A stretch of 64,000 nt of DNA from Streptomyces sp. NBC_01116. GTDB lineage: Bacteria > Actinomycetota > Actinomycetes > Streptomycetales > Streptomycetaceae. Of this stretch, positions 33,883-43,222 are shown one piece after another. The notes beneath the pieces are model-generated. The model did not search any database. It had not been told where the DNA came from and saw nothing but the letters and a program-made list of their open reading frames with translations. The position numbers were made by a program, and so were the translations under genes. Each line of letters starts with the position of its first letter. Position 1 is the first letter of the stretch. The DNA is taken from positions 1,488,001 through 1,552,000 of the forward strand of contig NZ_CP108644.1 in the NCBI RefSeq assembly GCF_041435495.1, given 5' to 3'.

Positions 33883-35427
33883 GTGACCGACGCACACACC
33901 ACCGGCACCCACGGCACCGGGCCGTTCATCGCGGCCATCGACCAGGGCACCACCTCCAGCCGCTGCATCGTCTTCGACAAGGACGGCCGGATCGTCTCCG
34001 TCGACCAGAAGGAGCACGAGCAGATCTTCCCGAAGCCGGGCTGGGTCGAGCACGACGCGACCGAGATCTGGGAGAACGTCCAGGAGGTCGTCGCCGGCGC
34101 CATCGTCAAGGCCGGCATCACCTCCGCCGACGTCAAGGCGATCGGCATCACCAACCAGCGCGAGACCACCCTGATGTGGGACAAGAACACCGGTGAGCCG
34201 GTGCACAACGCGCTGGTCTGGCAGGACACCCGCACCGACGCGCTCTGCAAGGAGCTCGGCCGCAACGTGGGCCAGGACCGGTTCCGCCGCGAGACCGGGC
34301 TGCCGCTCGCCTCGTACTTCGCCGGGCCCAAGGTCCGCTGGCTGCTCGACAACGTCGAGGGCCTGCGCGAGCGCGCCGAGGCCGGCGACATCCTCTTCGG
34401 CACCATGGACTCCTGGGTCATCTGGAACCTGACCGGCGGCACCGACGGCGGGGTGCACGTCACCGACGTCACCAACGCCTCGCGCACCCTCCTGATGAAC
34501 CTGCACACCATGGCGTGGGACGAGAAGATCCTCCACTCCATCGGCATCCCGGCGGCGGTGCTCCCCGAGATCCGCTCCTCCGCCGAGGTGTACGGCCACG
34601 CCAAGGGCGGCATCCTCGACGGCGTCCCCGTCGCCTCCGCGCTCGGCGACCAGCAGGCGGCGCTCTTCGGCCAGACCTGTTTCGCCGAGGGCGAGGCCAA
34701 GTCCACGTACGGCACCGGCACCTTCATGCTGATGAACACCGGCTCCACCCCGGTGAACTCGTACAACGGGCTGCTCACCACCGTCGGCTACCAGATCGGC
34801 GACAAGCCCCCGGTGTACGCGCTGGAGGGCTCCATCGCGGTCACCGGCTCGCTGGTGCAGTGGATGCGCGACCAGATGGGCCTGATCAAGTCGGCCGCCG
34901 AGATCGAGACGCTGGCCTCCTCGGTCGAGGACAACGGCGGCGCGTACTTCGTGCCCGCCTTCTCCGGGCTGTTCGCCCCCTACTGGCGCCCCGACGCCCG
35001 CGGGGTGATCACCGGTCTCACCCGCTACGTCACCAAGGCGCACATCGCCCGTGCCGTCCTGGAGGCCACCGCCTGGCAGACCCGCGAGATCAGCGACGCC
35101 ATGACGAAGGACTCCGGCGTCGAGCTGGCCGCGCTCAAGGTCGACGGCGGCATGACGTCCAACAACCTGCTGATGCAGACGCTCGCCGACTTCCTGGACG
35201 CGCCCGTGGTGCGCCCCATGGTCGCCGAGACCACCTGCCTCGGCGCCGCCTACGCCGCCGGTCTGGCCGTCGGCTTCTGGCCGGACACCGACGCGCTGCG
35301 CGCCAACTGGCGCCGGGCCGCCGAGTGGACACCCCGCATGGACGCGGACACCCGTGCCCGTGAGTACAAGAGCTGGCTCAAGGCCGTCGAACGGACCATG
35401 GGCTGGGTCGAGGACGAAGAAAGCTGA
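33883..35427 (+). CDS. glpK: Glycerol kinase GlpK (GylA)
   Basis: GlpK converts glycerol and ATP to sn-glycerol-3-phosphate. The 514-residue protein has [18 protein letters not shown] (phosphate motif), [33 protein letters not shown] and [14 protein letters not shown], all FGGY-kinase signatures of glycerol kinases. Length is normal for the family. GTG 33883 has CTCCGGGAGCACACC upstream. It lies between glpF and glpD and shares their transcript. Confidence 0.97.
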   Translation: MTDAHTTGTHGTGPFIAAIDQGTTSSRCIVFDKDGRIVSVDQKEHEQIFPKPGWVEHDATEIWENVQEVVAGAIVKAGITSADVKAIGITNQRETTLMWDKNTGEPVHNALVWQDTRTDALCKELGRNVGQDRFRRETGLPLASYFAGPKVRWLLDNVEGLRERAEAGDILFGTMDSWVIWNLTGGTDGGVHVTDVTNASRTLLMNLHTMAWDEKILHSIGIPAAVLPEIRSSAEVYGHAKGGILDGVPVASALGDQQAALFGQTCFAEGEAKSTYGTGTFMLMNTGSTPVNSYNGLLTTVGYQIGDKPPVYALEGSIAVTGSLVQWMRDQMGLIKSAAEIETLASSVEDNGGAYFVPAFSGLFAPYWRPDARGVITGLTRYVTKAHIARAVLEATAWQTREISDAMTKDSGVELAALKVDGGMTSNNLLMQTLADFLDAPVVRPMVAETTCLGAAYAAGLAVGFWPDTDALRANWRRAAEWTPRMDADTRAREYKSWLKAVERTMGWVEDEES

Positions 35428-35441
35428 CGAGGAGCATCACC

Positions 35442-37052
35442 ATGACCACCCTGCAGAGCGTTCCCGCCCTCGGAACGCACCCGGCCTCCGGCTCGCTGCC
35501 GAGCCGCGCCGAGACCCGGGAGCAGCTGTCCCGGGCCACGTACGACCTCCTGGTCATCGGCGGCGGCATCCTGGGCATCTCCACCGCCTGGCATGCCGCG
35601 CAGTCCGGGCTGCGGGTGGCGCTGGTGGACGCCGGCGACTTCGCCGGCGCCACCTCCTCCGCCTCCTCCAAGCTCCTCCACGGCGGTCTGCGCTACCTCC
35701 AGACCGGTGCGGTCAAGCTGGTCGCGGAGAACCACTTCGAGCGCCGCGCGGTCTCCCGCGAGGTGGCCCCGCACCTGGCCAACCCGCTCACCTTCTACCT
35801 GCCGGTCTACAAGGGCGGCCCGCACGGCGCGGCCAAGCTCGGCGCGGGCGTCTTCGCCTACTCCGCGCTCTCCGCGTTCGGCGACGGCGTCGGCCACGTC
35901 ATCTCCCCGGCCAAGGCGCAGCGCGACGTGCCCGAGCTGCGTACGGACGACCTGAAGGCGGTCGCGGTCTACCGCGACGACCAGATGAACGACGCGCGCA
36001 TGGCCCTGATGACGGTCCGCGCGGCGGTCGACGCGGGCGCGGTCGTCCTCAACCACGCGGCCGTCACCGGGCTCCGCTTCACCCGGGGCCGGGTCACCGG
36101 CGCCGAGCTGAAGGACAGCGCCGACGGCACCGAGTTCGGCGTCGACGCCCGGCTGGTGCTGAACGCGACCGGCCCCTGGGTCGACCACCTCCGCACGATG
36201 GAGGACCCGAACGCGGCCCCCTCCATCCGGCTGTCCAAGGGCGCGCACCTGGTGCTCAAGCGGACCCGGCCGTGGCGGGCGGCGCTGGCCACCCCGATCG
36301 ACAAGTACCGGATCACGTTCGCCCTGCCCTGGGAGGACATGCTGCTCCTCGGCACGACCGACGAGGAGTACGAGGGCGACCCGGCGGACGTCGCGGTGAC
36401 CGAGGCGGACACCGCGCAGATCCTCGACGAGGCGGCGTTCTCGATCAAGGACCAGCAGCTGTCGCGCGATCTGATCACGTACTCCTTCGCGGGGCTGCGG
36501 GTGCTGCCCGGCGGCCCCGGCGACACCTCCAAGGCCAAGCGCGAGACGGTCGTCACGGAGGGCCGCGGCGGGATGCTGTCGGTCGCCGGCGGCAAGTGGA
36601 CGACCTTCCGCCACATCGGCCGTACGGTGATGAACAAGCTGGCCGCCCTTCCCGGCCACCCGCTCGCCGAGGACATGGAGCCGATGGACCGGCTGCCGAG
36701 GAAGCTGCCGCTGCCCGGCATCGCCAACCCGAACGCGGTGGCGCACCGCCTGCTGGTCGACGGCGGTACGCCCGGCCCCCGGATGGCGCCGGACACCGCC
36801 CGGCACCTGGCCACGCACTACGGTTCCCTCGCCTTCGACATCGCCCGGCTGGCGAACGAGAGCCCGGAGCTGGCCGAGCGCGTCCACCCGGACGCCCCGG
36901 AGATCTGGGCCCAGGTCGCCTACGCCCGGGACCACGAGTGGGCCGAGACGGCGGACGACGTGCTGCGCCGCCGGACCACGCTGACGATCCGGGGCCTGGC
37001 GACGGACGACGTCCGGGCCGGCGTCGAGAAGCTGCTGGCCGACCGGGACTGA
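35442..37052 (+). CDS. glpD: Aerobic glycerol-3-phosphate dehydrogenase GlpD (GylB)
   Basis: GlpD is an FAD enzyme at the membrane that oxidises glycerol-3-phosphate to dihydroxyacetone phosphate and passes electrons to quinones. The 536-residue protein has an FAD-binding fold (YDLLVIGGGILGISTAWHAA). It also has the family signature SSKLLHGGLRYLQ and later SVAGGKWTTFRHIG. The C-terminal domain is helical and charged. ATG 35442 follows GAGGAGCATCACC, 14 bp after glpK. A long terminator follows the gene, so glpD is the last gene of this gyl unit. Confidence 0.96.
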   Translation: MTTLQSVPALGTHPASGSLPSRAETREQLSRATYDLLVIGGGILGISTAWHAAQSGLRVALVDAGDFAGATSSASSKLLHGGLRYLQTGAVKLVAENHFERRAVSREVAPHLANPLTFYLPVYKGGPHGAAKLGAGVFAYSALSAFGDGVGHVISPAKAQRDVPELRTDDLKAVAVYRDDQMNDARMALMTVRAAVDAGAVVLNHAAVTGLRFTRGRVTGAELKDSADGTEFGVDARLVLNATGPWVDHLRTMEDPNAAPSIRLSKGAHLVLKRTRPWRAALATPIDKYRITFALPWEDMLLLGTTDEEYEGDPADVAVTEADTAQILDEAAFSIKDQQLSRDLITYSFAGLRVLPGGPGDTSKAKRETVVTEGRGGMLSVAGGKWTTFRHIGRTVMNKLAALPGHPLAEDMEPMDRLPRKLPLPGIANPNAVAHRLLVDGGTPGPRMAPDTARHLATHYGSLAFDIARLANESPELAERVHPDAPEIWAQVAYARDHEWAETADDVLRRRTTLTIRGLATDDVRAGVEKLLADRD

Positions 37053-37076
37053 CCGGTTCCCCACGGTCCGCCGTGG

Positions 37077-37123
37077 GCACGTCGACGGGGGCGGCCCCAC
37101 CGGGACCGCCCCCGTCGACGTGC
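37077..37123 (+). terminator. Terminator of the glycerol operon
   Basis: A perfect 18-bp stem (37077-37094 with 37106-37123) with an 11-nt loop starts 24 bp after the glpD stop. Confidence 0.9.
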
Positions 37124-37193
37124 GCGAACGCCCCGGCGCACGCGCCACACTCCCGCCATACGCCCGCAACGTGCCCCGGGGACAGTGGAGTTC

Positions 37194-38252
37194 ATGAAAT
37201 TCTCCGTGCTCTCCCTGATCGGCCACGAGCCGCACCCGCTCACCGGTGAACTCCTTCCGGCCGCCGACCGGTTCGAGGAGGTGATCGACACGGCAGCCGT
37301 GGCGGAGCGGCTCGGCTTCGACGCCTACTCCGTGGGCGAACGGCACGCCGGGGCCTTCCTCTCCTCCAGTCCGAACGTGGTGCTGGGCGCGATCGCGGCC
37401 CGTACGAGCACCATCCGGCTGCTCACCGGGGTGACCGTCCTCGCGATCCTCGACCCGGTCCGGGTGGCGGAGGACTTCGCGACGCTCGACCAGATCTCCC
37501 GGGGCCGGGTCGAACTGGTCGTCGGCAAGGGCGCGGAGGCGGGCCACTTCGACCTGTTCGGGCTCGACGAGGCACGGCAGTGGGACCTCCAGAAGGAGAA
37601 GTACGAGCTGCTGCGGCGGCTGTGGAGCGAGGAGGGCGTCGACTGGGAGGGCGAGTTCCGGCCGCCCCTGAAGAACGTGACGACGGTGCCGCGCCCGTAC
37701 GCGGGCGTGCCGCGCGTCTGGCACGGCTCGGCGACGAGCCTCAACTCCCCCGAGCTGGCGGCCAAGCACGGCGACCCGCTGTTCACCGCGAACGCCATCC
37801 AGCCGCGCGAGGCGTACGCCGGGCTCATCGCCCACTACCGGGAGCGGTTCGAGGCGTACGGGCACGATCCGGCGGACGCCGAGGTGGCGGCGGGATCGGG
37901 CGGACTCCTCATCGCCGACAGCTCCCAGGCGGCCGTCGACCGGTACAAGGAGCTGTACGAGGCGCGGGTGCGGCAGACCTTCAAGCCCCATCTGGAGGGC
38001 AGGGCCGGCTACAACACGCCCTTCCGCACGATCGAGGAGGCGATCGCGGACGGCCCGCAGCTGATCGGCAGTCCGCAGCAGATCATCGACAAGATCCTCG
38101 GCTGGCACGAGGTCTACCGCCACGACCTCCAGTCGATCACCGTGGACGGTTTCGGGCTGGGCCGGCCGGAGCAGTTGGAGACGCTCCAGCGGTTCGCGGA
38201 GGAGATCGCCCCGGTGGTGCGGCGGGAGGCGCCGTCCTCGCCGCGGCGCTGA
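37194..38252 (+). CDS. LLM-class flavin-dependent oxidoreductase
   Basis: The 352-residue protein has the bacterial-luciferase-like TIM barrel that uses FMN or F420. Landmarks are AERLGFDAYSVGERHAGAF, RLLTGVTVLAILDPVRVAEDFATLDQISRGRVEL and the C-terminal IGSPQQIIDKI. The specific reaction is not known. ATG 37194 follows GTGGAGTTC; a GTG 9 bp earlier gives a slightly longer form. It stands alone between two strong hairpins, so it is probably monocistronic. Confidence 0.9.
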   Translation: MKFSVLSLIGHEPHPLTGELLPAADRFEEVIDTAAVAERLGFDAYSVGERHAGAFLSSSPNVVLGAIAARTSTIRLLTGVTVLAILDPVRVAEDFATLDQISRGRVELVVGKGAEAGHFDLFGLDEARQWDLQKEKYELLRRLWSEEGVDWEGEFRPPLKNVTTVPRPYAGVPRVWHGSATSLNSPELAAKHGDPLFTANAIQPREAYAGLIAHYRERFEAYGHDPADAEVAAGSGGLLIADSSQAAVDRYKELYEARVRQTFKPHLEGRAGYNTPFRTIEEAIADGPQLIGSPQQIIDKILGWHEVYRHDLQSITVDGFGLGRPEQLETLQRFAEEIAPVVRREAPSSPRR

Positions 38253-38262
38253 CGCGGGAGCC

Positions 38263-38306
38263 GGCCCCCCGCGGCACGGCGGCCGGCCGCCGTGCCGCGG
38301 GGGGCC
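38263..38306 (+). terminator. Perfect 20-bp hairpin after the LLM gene
   Basis: Arms 38263-38282 and 38287-38306 are fully complementary with a 4-nt CCGG loop. It starts 10 bp after the stop codon. Confidence 0.9.
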
Positions 38307-38439
38307 ATGATGCACTGATCCGGCCGATGATCCACTCCTGGTGGCAGGGTTCACCCGGCCGTGCAAGAGGGCTGCGGCGGGGGCCCCCGGAAGCCGTAAG
38401 GTTGCTCCGTACGTATGGAGACATCGGAAGGAGGCCCGG

Positions 38440-39492
38440 GTGATCGAGCTCGAGTCGGTGCCCGAGCTGATCGACCCGGTCATGGTGGCCGCGTTCGAAG
38501 GCTGGAACGACGCCGGGGACGCCGCCTCCACAGCGGTCGGTCATCTGGACCGGGAGTGGAAGGGCGAGGTGTTCGCGGCGCTGGACGCCGAGGACTACTA
38601 CGACTTCCAGGTCAACCGGCCCACGGTGTGGCTGGACGGCGGTACGCGGAAGATCACCTGGCCGACGACACGGCTGTCGGTGGTGCGCGTGGGCGGGGAG
38701 AAGCCCCGGGACCTGGTCCTGGTGCGCGGCATCGAACCGTCCATGCGCTGGCGGTCGTTCTGCAACGAGATCCTCGGCTTCGCCCATGAGCTGGGCGTCG
38801 AAATGGTCGTCATCCTGGGCGCGTTGCTCGGCGACACCCCGCACACCCGGCCGGTGCCGGTGAGCGGGGTCACCTCGGACGCGGACCTGGCCCGGACGAT
38901 GGACCTGGAGGAGACGCGGTACGAGGGCCCCACGGGCATCGTCGGGGTCCTCCAGGAGGCGTGCACGCACGCCGGGGTGCCCGCGGTCAGCCTGTGGGCG
39001 GCGGTCCCGCACTACGTCTCGCAGCCGCCGAACCCGAAGGCGACGCTGGCCCTGCTGAACCGCCTGGAGGATCTGATCGGGCTGCGCATCCCGCTGGGCG
39101 AACTGCCCGAGGACGCGCGGGCCTGGCAGCTCGGGGTGGACCAGCTGGCCTCGGAGGACAGCGAGGTCGCCGAGTACGTGCAGACGCTGGAGGAGGCGCG
39201 GGACACCGCGGAGCTTCCCGAGGCGTCCGGCGAGGCCATCGCCCGGGAGTTCGAGCGCTATCTGCGACGGCGGGACGGCGGCCCCGGGCAGGGGCCGGGC
39301 GGCCATGCGACGGAGAGCGGGGACGTGCCGTATCTGCGCGACCCCTCCAGCGGCCGCACCCGCCCGCCGAAGCCGCCGCGTCCGGAGACGGGGCGCGGGA
39401 AGGCCCCCGACGACAAGGGCGCCAGGGGTCCTGACGCGGCGCCGGGGGACGACCCCGGCGAAGGCTCCGGGGACGCCTCCGACGAGGAGTGA
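38440..39492 (+). CDS. PAC2-family protein (proteasome-assembly-chaperone-like)
   Basis: The 350-residue protein belongs to the PAC2 family, named for an archaeal/eukaryotic proteasome assembly chaperone; in actinobacteria the role is not proven. Segments VMVAAFEGWNDAGDAAST, VILGALLGDTPHTRPV and VSLWAAVPHYVSQPPNPKATLALL are typical of the family. The last 70 residues are a Pro/Gly/Asp-rich tail. GTG 38440 follows GGAAGGAGGCCCGG. It is convergent with mshC, a pairing also found in mycobacteria. It is 19 kb from the proteasome genes. Confidence 0.88.
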   Translation: MIELESVPELIDPVMVAAFEGWNDAGDAASTAVGHLDREWKGEVFAALDAEDYYDFQVNRPTVWLDGGTRKITWPTTRLSVVRVGGEKPRDLVLVRGIEPSMRWRSFCNEILGFAHELGVEMVVILGALLGDTPHTRPVPVSGVTSDADLARTMDLEETRYEGPTGIVGVLQEACTHAGVPAVSLWAAVPHYVSQPPNPKATLALLNRLEDLIGLRIPLGELPEDARAWQLGVDQLASEDSEVAEYVQTLEEARDTAELPEASGEAIAREFERYLRRRDGGPGQGPGGHATESGDVPYLRDPSSGRTRPPKPPRPETGRGKAPDDKGARGPDAAPGDDPGEGSGDASDEE

Positions 39493-39513
39493 CCGGGCGC
39501 CGGTGACGCACAG

Positions 39514-39552
39514 CGGGGCGCCGCACGGGAGACGATCCCGTGCGGCGCCCCG
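39514..39552. terminator. Bidirectional terminator, PAC2 / mshC
   Basis: Perfect 17-bp stem (39514-39530 with 39536-39552) and 5-nt loop between convergent genes ending at 39492 and 39580. Confidence 0.9.
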
Positions 39553-39579
39553 TTCGTGTGTCCGGAGCCGGGCTCCGTC

Positions 39580-40809
39580 CTACAGCGCGACCCCCAGCAG
39601 GGCGTCGACCGTGCGCGAGACGACGCCCGGAGCGCCCTCGTCCGTACCGCCCTCCGCGGCCTGGAGCGCGGCCCAGCGGTCCACGGCCGCGAGCGCCGAA
39701 GGACTGTCCAGGTCGTCCGCGAGAGCCTCGCGGACCTCCTCGACCAGCGCGTCGGCGGACGGTCCGTCGGGGCGCGAGACGGCGGCCCGCCAGCGCGCGA
39801 GACGCTCGACGGCGTCGGCCAGCACCTGGTCGGTCCACTCCCAGTCGGAGCGGTAGTGGCGGGAGAGCAGGGCGAGCCGGAGGGCCGCCGGGTCCACGCC
39901 GTCGCGACGCAGCGTCGAGACGAAGACCAGGTTGCCGCGCGACTTGGACATCTTCTCGCCGTCCAGGCCGACCATTCCGGCGTGGACGTACGCCTTGGCG
40001 AACGGGTGCTCGCCGGTCAGCGCCTGGGCGTGGGAGGCGCCCATCTCGTGGTGCGGGAAGGCGAGGTCGGAGCCGCCGCCCTGGATGTCGAAGCCCATGC
40101 CGAGGTGGTCGAGCGCGATGGCGACGCACTCGATGTGCCAGCCCGGGCGGCCCTCGCCCAGGGAGGCCCCGTCCCAGCTCGGCTCACCCGGGCGGGCGGC
40201 CATCCAGAGCATCGGGTCGAGGGGGTTCTTCTTGCCGGGGCGCTCGGGGTCGCCGCCGCGCTCGGCGGAGAGCAGCCGCATCGCCTCGGCGTCGAGGCCG
40301 GAGACCTCGCCGAAGTGGGGGTCGACGTCGACGGAGAAGTAGACGTCGCCGTCCAGGTCGTAGGCGGCGCCCGCGTCCCGGAGGCGTTCGACGAGGGGCA
40401 CGATGCCCGGTATCGCCTCGACCGCTCCGATGTAGTGCTGCGGGGGCAGCATCCGCAGGGCGGTCATGTCCTCGCGGAAGAGCGCCGTCTCGCGCTCCGC
40501 GAGCTCGGTCCAGTCCTGACCGTCGCGCACGGCCCGCTCCAGGAGCGGATCGTCCACGTCGGTCACGTTCTGGACGTAGTGGACCTGCCGCTTGGTGTCG
40601 AGCCACACGCGCTGAACGAGGTCGAACGCGTTGTAGGTCGCCGCATGACCCATATGGGTCGCGTCGTACGGCGTGATGCCGCAGACGTAGATGCGGGCGA
40701 CGGGACCGGGGTCAAGGGTGATCCGTCCGCCGGTCGCGGTGTCGTGGATCCGAAGGTCGCGGCCCTTGCCAGGCAGGGCGGGGACCTCAGAAGCGGGCCA
40801 GGCATGCAT
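39580..40809 (-). CDS. mshC: Mycothiol ligase MshC
   Basis: MshC joins L-cysteine to glucosaminyl-inositol in mycothiol synthesis, using ATP; it resembles cysteinyl-tRNA synthetase. The 409-residue protein has the HIGH-like region [19 protein letters not shown], in which the zinc-binding Cys sits. [17 protein letters not shown] follows, then KMSKS ([17 protein letters not shown]). It is shorter than CysRS and lacks the tRNA-binding end domain, as expected. ATG 40809 has only a weak upstream site. Mycothiol made here is the cofactor for the formaldehyde dehydrogenase at 55-56 kb. Confidence 0.95.
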   Translation of the reverse strand: MHAWPASEVPALPGKGRDLRIHDTATGGRITLDPGPVARIYVCGITPYDATHMGHAATYNAFDLVQRVWLDTKRQVHYVQNVTDVDDPLLERAVRDGQDWTELAERETALFREDMTALRMLPPQHYIGAVEAIPGIVPLVERLRDAGAAYDLDGDVYFSVDVDPHFGEVSGLDAEAMRLLSAERGGDPERPGKKNPLDPMLWMAARPGEPSWDGASLGEGRPGWHIECVAIALDHLGMGFDIQGGGSDLAFPHHEMGASHAQALTGEHPFAKAYVHAGMVGLDGEKMSKSRGNLVFVSTLRRDGVDPAALRLALLSRHYRSDWEWTDQVLADAVERLARWRAAVSRPDGPSADALVEEVREALADDLDSPSALAAVDRWAALQAAEGGTDEGAPGVVSRTVDALLGVAL

Positions 40810-40941
40810 GTCATGAGCGTAACCGGACGATGCTTCCGGATACGAACCGGCTCCGGAAACCTGTCCGAAGAGGCCCTCTTGCGCGAAACCTCCGGCAGGC
40901 GGTACAAGCCCCGCGGGCGCCGGGGCTTCCCGTGCGTGCCA

Positions 40942-40984
40942 GCTGTCGTCGCGCGCCCGCCGGGGATTGCGGGACAGCCCTTAG
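40942..40984 (-). repeat. Copy of the MITE-like element end
   Basis: The minus strand matches 9901-9943 at 39 of 43 positions, including CTAAGGG(C/T)TGTCCCGC. It lies between mshC and the TIGR03843-family gene and supplies that gene's TAA stop (40981-40983). I see no second inverted end within 200 bp, so this appears to be a partial copy. Confidence 0.6.
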
Positions 40985-41820
40985 ACCGGCGGCCAGGGAA
41001 TCGGCGGCCACTGGCCGCTCGGCCGCGGGTGCACCGCGCTCTCGACCAGCCCGGCGACCCGCTGCCGCAGGGCCTCCAGTTCGGCCGGCGTGATGAGTTC
41101 GGCCATCCGGGTGGCGAGGGCGGTGCCCGGCGCCAGCTCACCGTCGAGCCGGCCCAGCACCGCCAGCGCCTCCTCGGTCAGCGGGTCGCCGGCCCAGCCC
41201 CAGAGCAGGGTCCGCAGCTTGTCGTCCGCGTTGAAGGTGACGCCGTGGTCGATGCCGAAGAGCCGTCCGCCGGGAGCGGGCAGCAGGTGCCCGCCCTTGC
41301 GGTCACCGTTGTTGATCACCGCGTCCAGGACGGCGAGGCGCCGCAGCCGGGCGTCGTCGGCGTGGACCAGCAGCGCGGTCTTCCCCTCCCCCACGTCCGC
41401 GAAGCCCACGGCCTTCCAGCCGTCACCGGGCTCCTCGCCCTCGACGAGCGCCAGCAGCGAGGGCGCGTCCTCGTCGGGTGCGGGGCCGTCGATCCACAGC
41501 TGGCACATGCCCCGCCCGTACGGCCCCTGCCGCAGCACGGTCGGCGGCACGAGGTCCCAGCCGGTGGCCCGGGAGATCTCGTACGCGGCGACCTCCCGCT
41601 GGGCGAGGGTCCCGTCGGGGAAGTCCCACAGCGGCTGCTCCCCGGCGACCGGCTTGTAGGCGCAGGTGCGCTCCTCGCCGTCGTACGCCACCGTGCAGTG
41701 CAGCACCGCGTTGGACGCGCCGCCGACCTGCCCGAGGACGGTGATCGTGCCCTCGGTGAGCAGGGTGAGCAGCTCGCCGTCCGTCAGGCTCCGCGACGGT
41801 ATCCGTTCTGGCGCGGGCAT
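40981..41820 (-). CDS. SCO1664-family conserved protein (PI3/4-kinase-like)
   Basis: The 279-residue protein belongs to a family of actinobacterial proteins that I recall as TIGR03843, distantly like lipid and protein kinases. GYGTG-like glycine motifs are absent, but LAVLDAVINNGDRKGGHLL (catalytic-loop-like, with N and D) and LFGIDHGVTFNADDKLRTLLWGW (metal-loop-like HG) fit a kinase fold. The ATG at 41820 has CGGAAGGACACGT upstream and overlaps the end of the DUF3090 gene by 37 bp. It is always near mshC in relatives, but its substrate is unknown. Confidence 0.85.
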   Translation of the reverse strand: MPAPERIPSRSLTDGELLTLLTEGTITVLGQVGGASNAVLHCTVAYDGEERTCAYKPVAGEQPLWDFPDGTLAQREVAAYEISRATGWDLVPPTVLRQGPYGRGMCQLWIDGPAPDEDAPSLLALVEGEEPGDGWKAVGFADVGEGKTALLVHADDARLRRLAVLDAVINNGDRKGGHLLPAPGGRLFGIDHGVTFNADDKLRTLLWGWAGDPLTEEALAVLGRLDGELAPGTALATRMAELITPAELEALRQRVAGLVESAVHPRPSGQWPPIPWPPV

Positions 41821-42374
41821 ACGTGTCCTTCCGGATCGAGCGGCAGGCTGCACAGCGGGCACGGCGGGCGGCCTGCGTTGACGACGTCCAGGGCCCGCTT
41901 GGCGAAGGCGCGGGCCTGGGCGCCGCTGAGCCGGACGCGGAGCATCGGCGGGCCGTTCTCCTCGTCCTGGAGGAGCTTCTCCTCGGCCTCCGCGAGGTCG
42001 TCCTCGGATTCGGCGTCGAGCTCGACGAGGGCCTGCGCCTCGACGATCATGCGCTGTTCCTCGCCGTCCCAGGCCAGGGCCATGGTGCCGACCCGGAACT
42101 CCTCCTCGACCGGCACGTCGAGCGGCGCGGTGTCGGAGACGTCGGTGGGGGCCACGGCGGGCACCGGGGAGTTGCCCCCGGTGCGGCGTACGACCTCGTC
42201 GAGCAGTTCGTCGATCCGCTCGGCGAGAGCGGTGACCTGGGCCTTCTCCAGGGCGACGCTGGTGACCCGGCCCTGCGAGGACGCCTGCAGGAAAAACGTA
42301 CGGCGGCCAGGCAACCCGACCGTACCGGCCACGAATCGGTCCGGCGGGTCGTAGAGGAACACCTGACGGGACAC
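41784..42374 (-). CDS. DUF3090 family protein
   Basis: The 196-residue protein belongs to DUF3090, a conserved actinobacterial family of unknown role. It begins SRQVFLYDPPDRFVAGTVGLPGRRTFFLQA and ends with a zinc-like knuckle CPLCSLPLDPEGHVC. The middle has an acidic stretch (ESEDDLAEAEEKL). GTG 42374 follows GGGAGCAGGAC. It lies in the three-gene run phosphatase / DUF3090 / TIGR03843 upstream of mshC; the last two overlap by 37 bp. Confidence 0.88.
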   Translation of the reverse strand: MSRQVFLYDPPDRFVAGTVGLPGRRTFFLQASSQGRVTSVALEKAQVTALAERIDELLDEVVRRTGGNSPVPAVAPTDVSDTAPLDVPVEEEFRVGTMALAWDGEEQRMIVEAQALVELDAESEDDLAEAEEKLLQDEENGPPMLRVRLSGAQARAFAKRALDVVNAGRPPCPLCSLPLDPEGHVCPRQNGYRRGA

Positions 42375-42444
42375 GTCCTGCTCCCTTGAGCTTCGATGGT
42401 GGTTGGGCGGCGCTACGGCGCGTCCACCCTACTGCCCGGAGCGA

Positions 42445-43167
42445 TCACGGTGCGCCCGCGCCGCCCCCGACCGTCGCGTCCGCCGCGCCGTCGCCGGTGG
42501 GGGACGCGGTGGCGTCCGCCCCGATGGACTGTTCGCGGGGGGCCAGGGAGGCGAGGTCGCCGGTGTCGCCGAGCCTCAGGATGAAGGGGCGCAGCCGGGT
42601 GTAGCGGATCGCGGTGACCGAGCAGGGGTCGACGTGGACGCGCTGGAAGAGGTCCAGGTGCATGCCCAGCGCGTCGGCGACGAGGGACTTGATGATGTCG
42701 CCGTGCGAGCACATGACGTAGGTGGCGTCCTCGCCGTGCTCCGCCTCGACCCGGTCGTTCCAGTCGCGTACGGCGTCGACGGCGCGGGCCTGCATCGCGC
42801 GCATCGACTCGCCGCCCGGGAAGGCCGCCGCGGAGGGGTGCTGCTGGACGACGGACATCAGCGGCTCGTCGGCCAGTTCGGCCAGCTTCCGCCCCGACCA
42901 GTCGCCGTAGTCGCACTCGCTGATGCGGTCCTCGGTGTGCAGGGGCAGGCCGGGGCGGGCGTCGAGGAGCGGCTGGAGCGTCTGCCGGCAGCGCTCCAGG
43001 GGGCTGCTGACGGCGAGGACCGGGACCACCGCGGAGAGCCGCGCGGGGAGGGCCGCGGCCTGTTCGGCGCCGCGTTCGTCGAGGGAGACGCCGGGGGTGC
43101 GGCCCGCGAGCACTCCGGCGGTGTTGGCGGTGGAGCGACCGTGGCGTACGAGGATCAGGGTGGGCAT
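42445..43167 (-). CDS. Histidine phosphatase superfamily protein
   Basis: The 240-residue protein has the phosphoglycerate-mutase-like core: LILVRHGRSTAN (phospho-His and Arg), SPLERCRQT, ECDYGDWSGRKL and VMCSHGDIIKSL (second catalytic His). The C-terminal 35 residues are Ala/Gly-rich. Members of this subgroup sit beside DUF3090 in actinobacteria, so a shared pathway is likely; the substrate is not known. ATG 43167 has a weak upstream site. Confidence 0.9.
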   Translation of the reverse strand: MPTLILVRHGRSTANTAGVLAGRTPGVSLDERGAEQAAALPARLSAVVPVLAVSSPLERCRQTLQPLLDARPGLPLHTEDRISECDYGDWSGRKLAELADEPLMSVVQQHPSAAAFPGGESMRAMQARAVDAVRDWNDRVEAEHGEDATYVMCSHGDIIKSLVADALGMHLDLFQRVHVDPCSVTAIRYTRLRPFILRLGDTGDLASLAPREQSIGADATASPTGDGAADATVGGGAGAP

Positions 43168-43222
43168 ACCCGCCAGCGTAGAGGGACGGAGAAGGTGCGT
43201 GACGGCCGGTTCAGGGGGAAGA

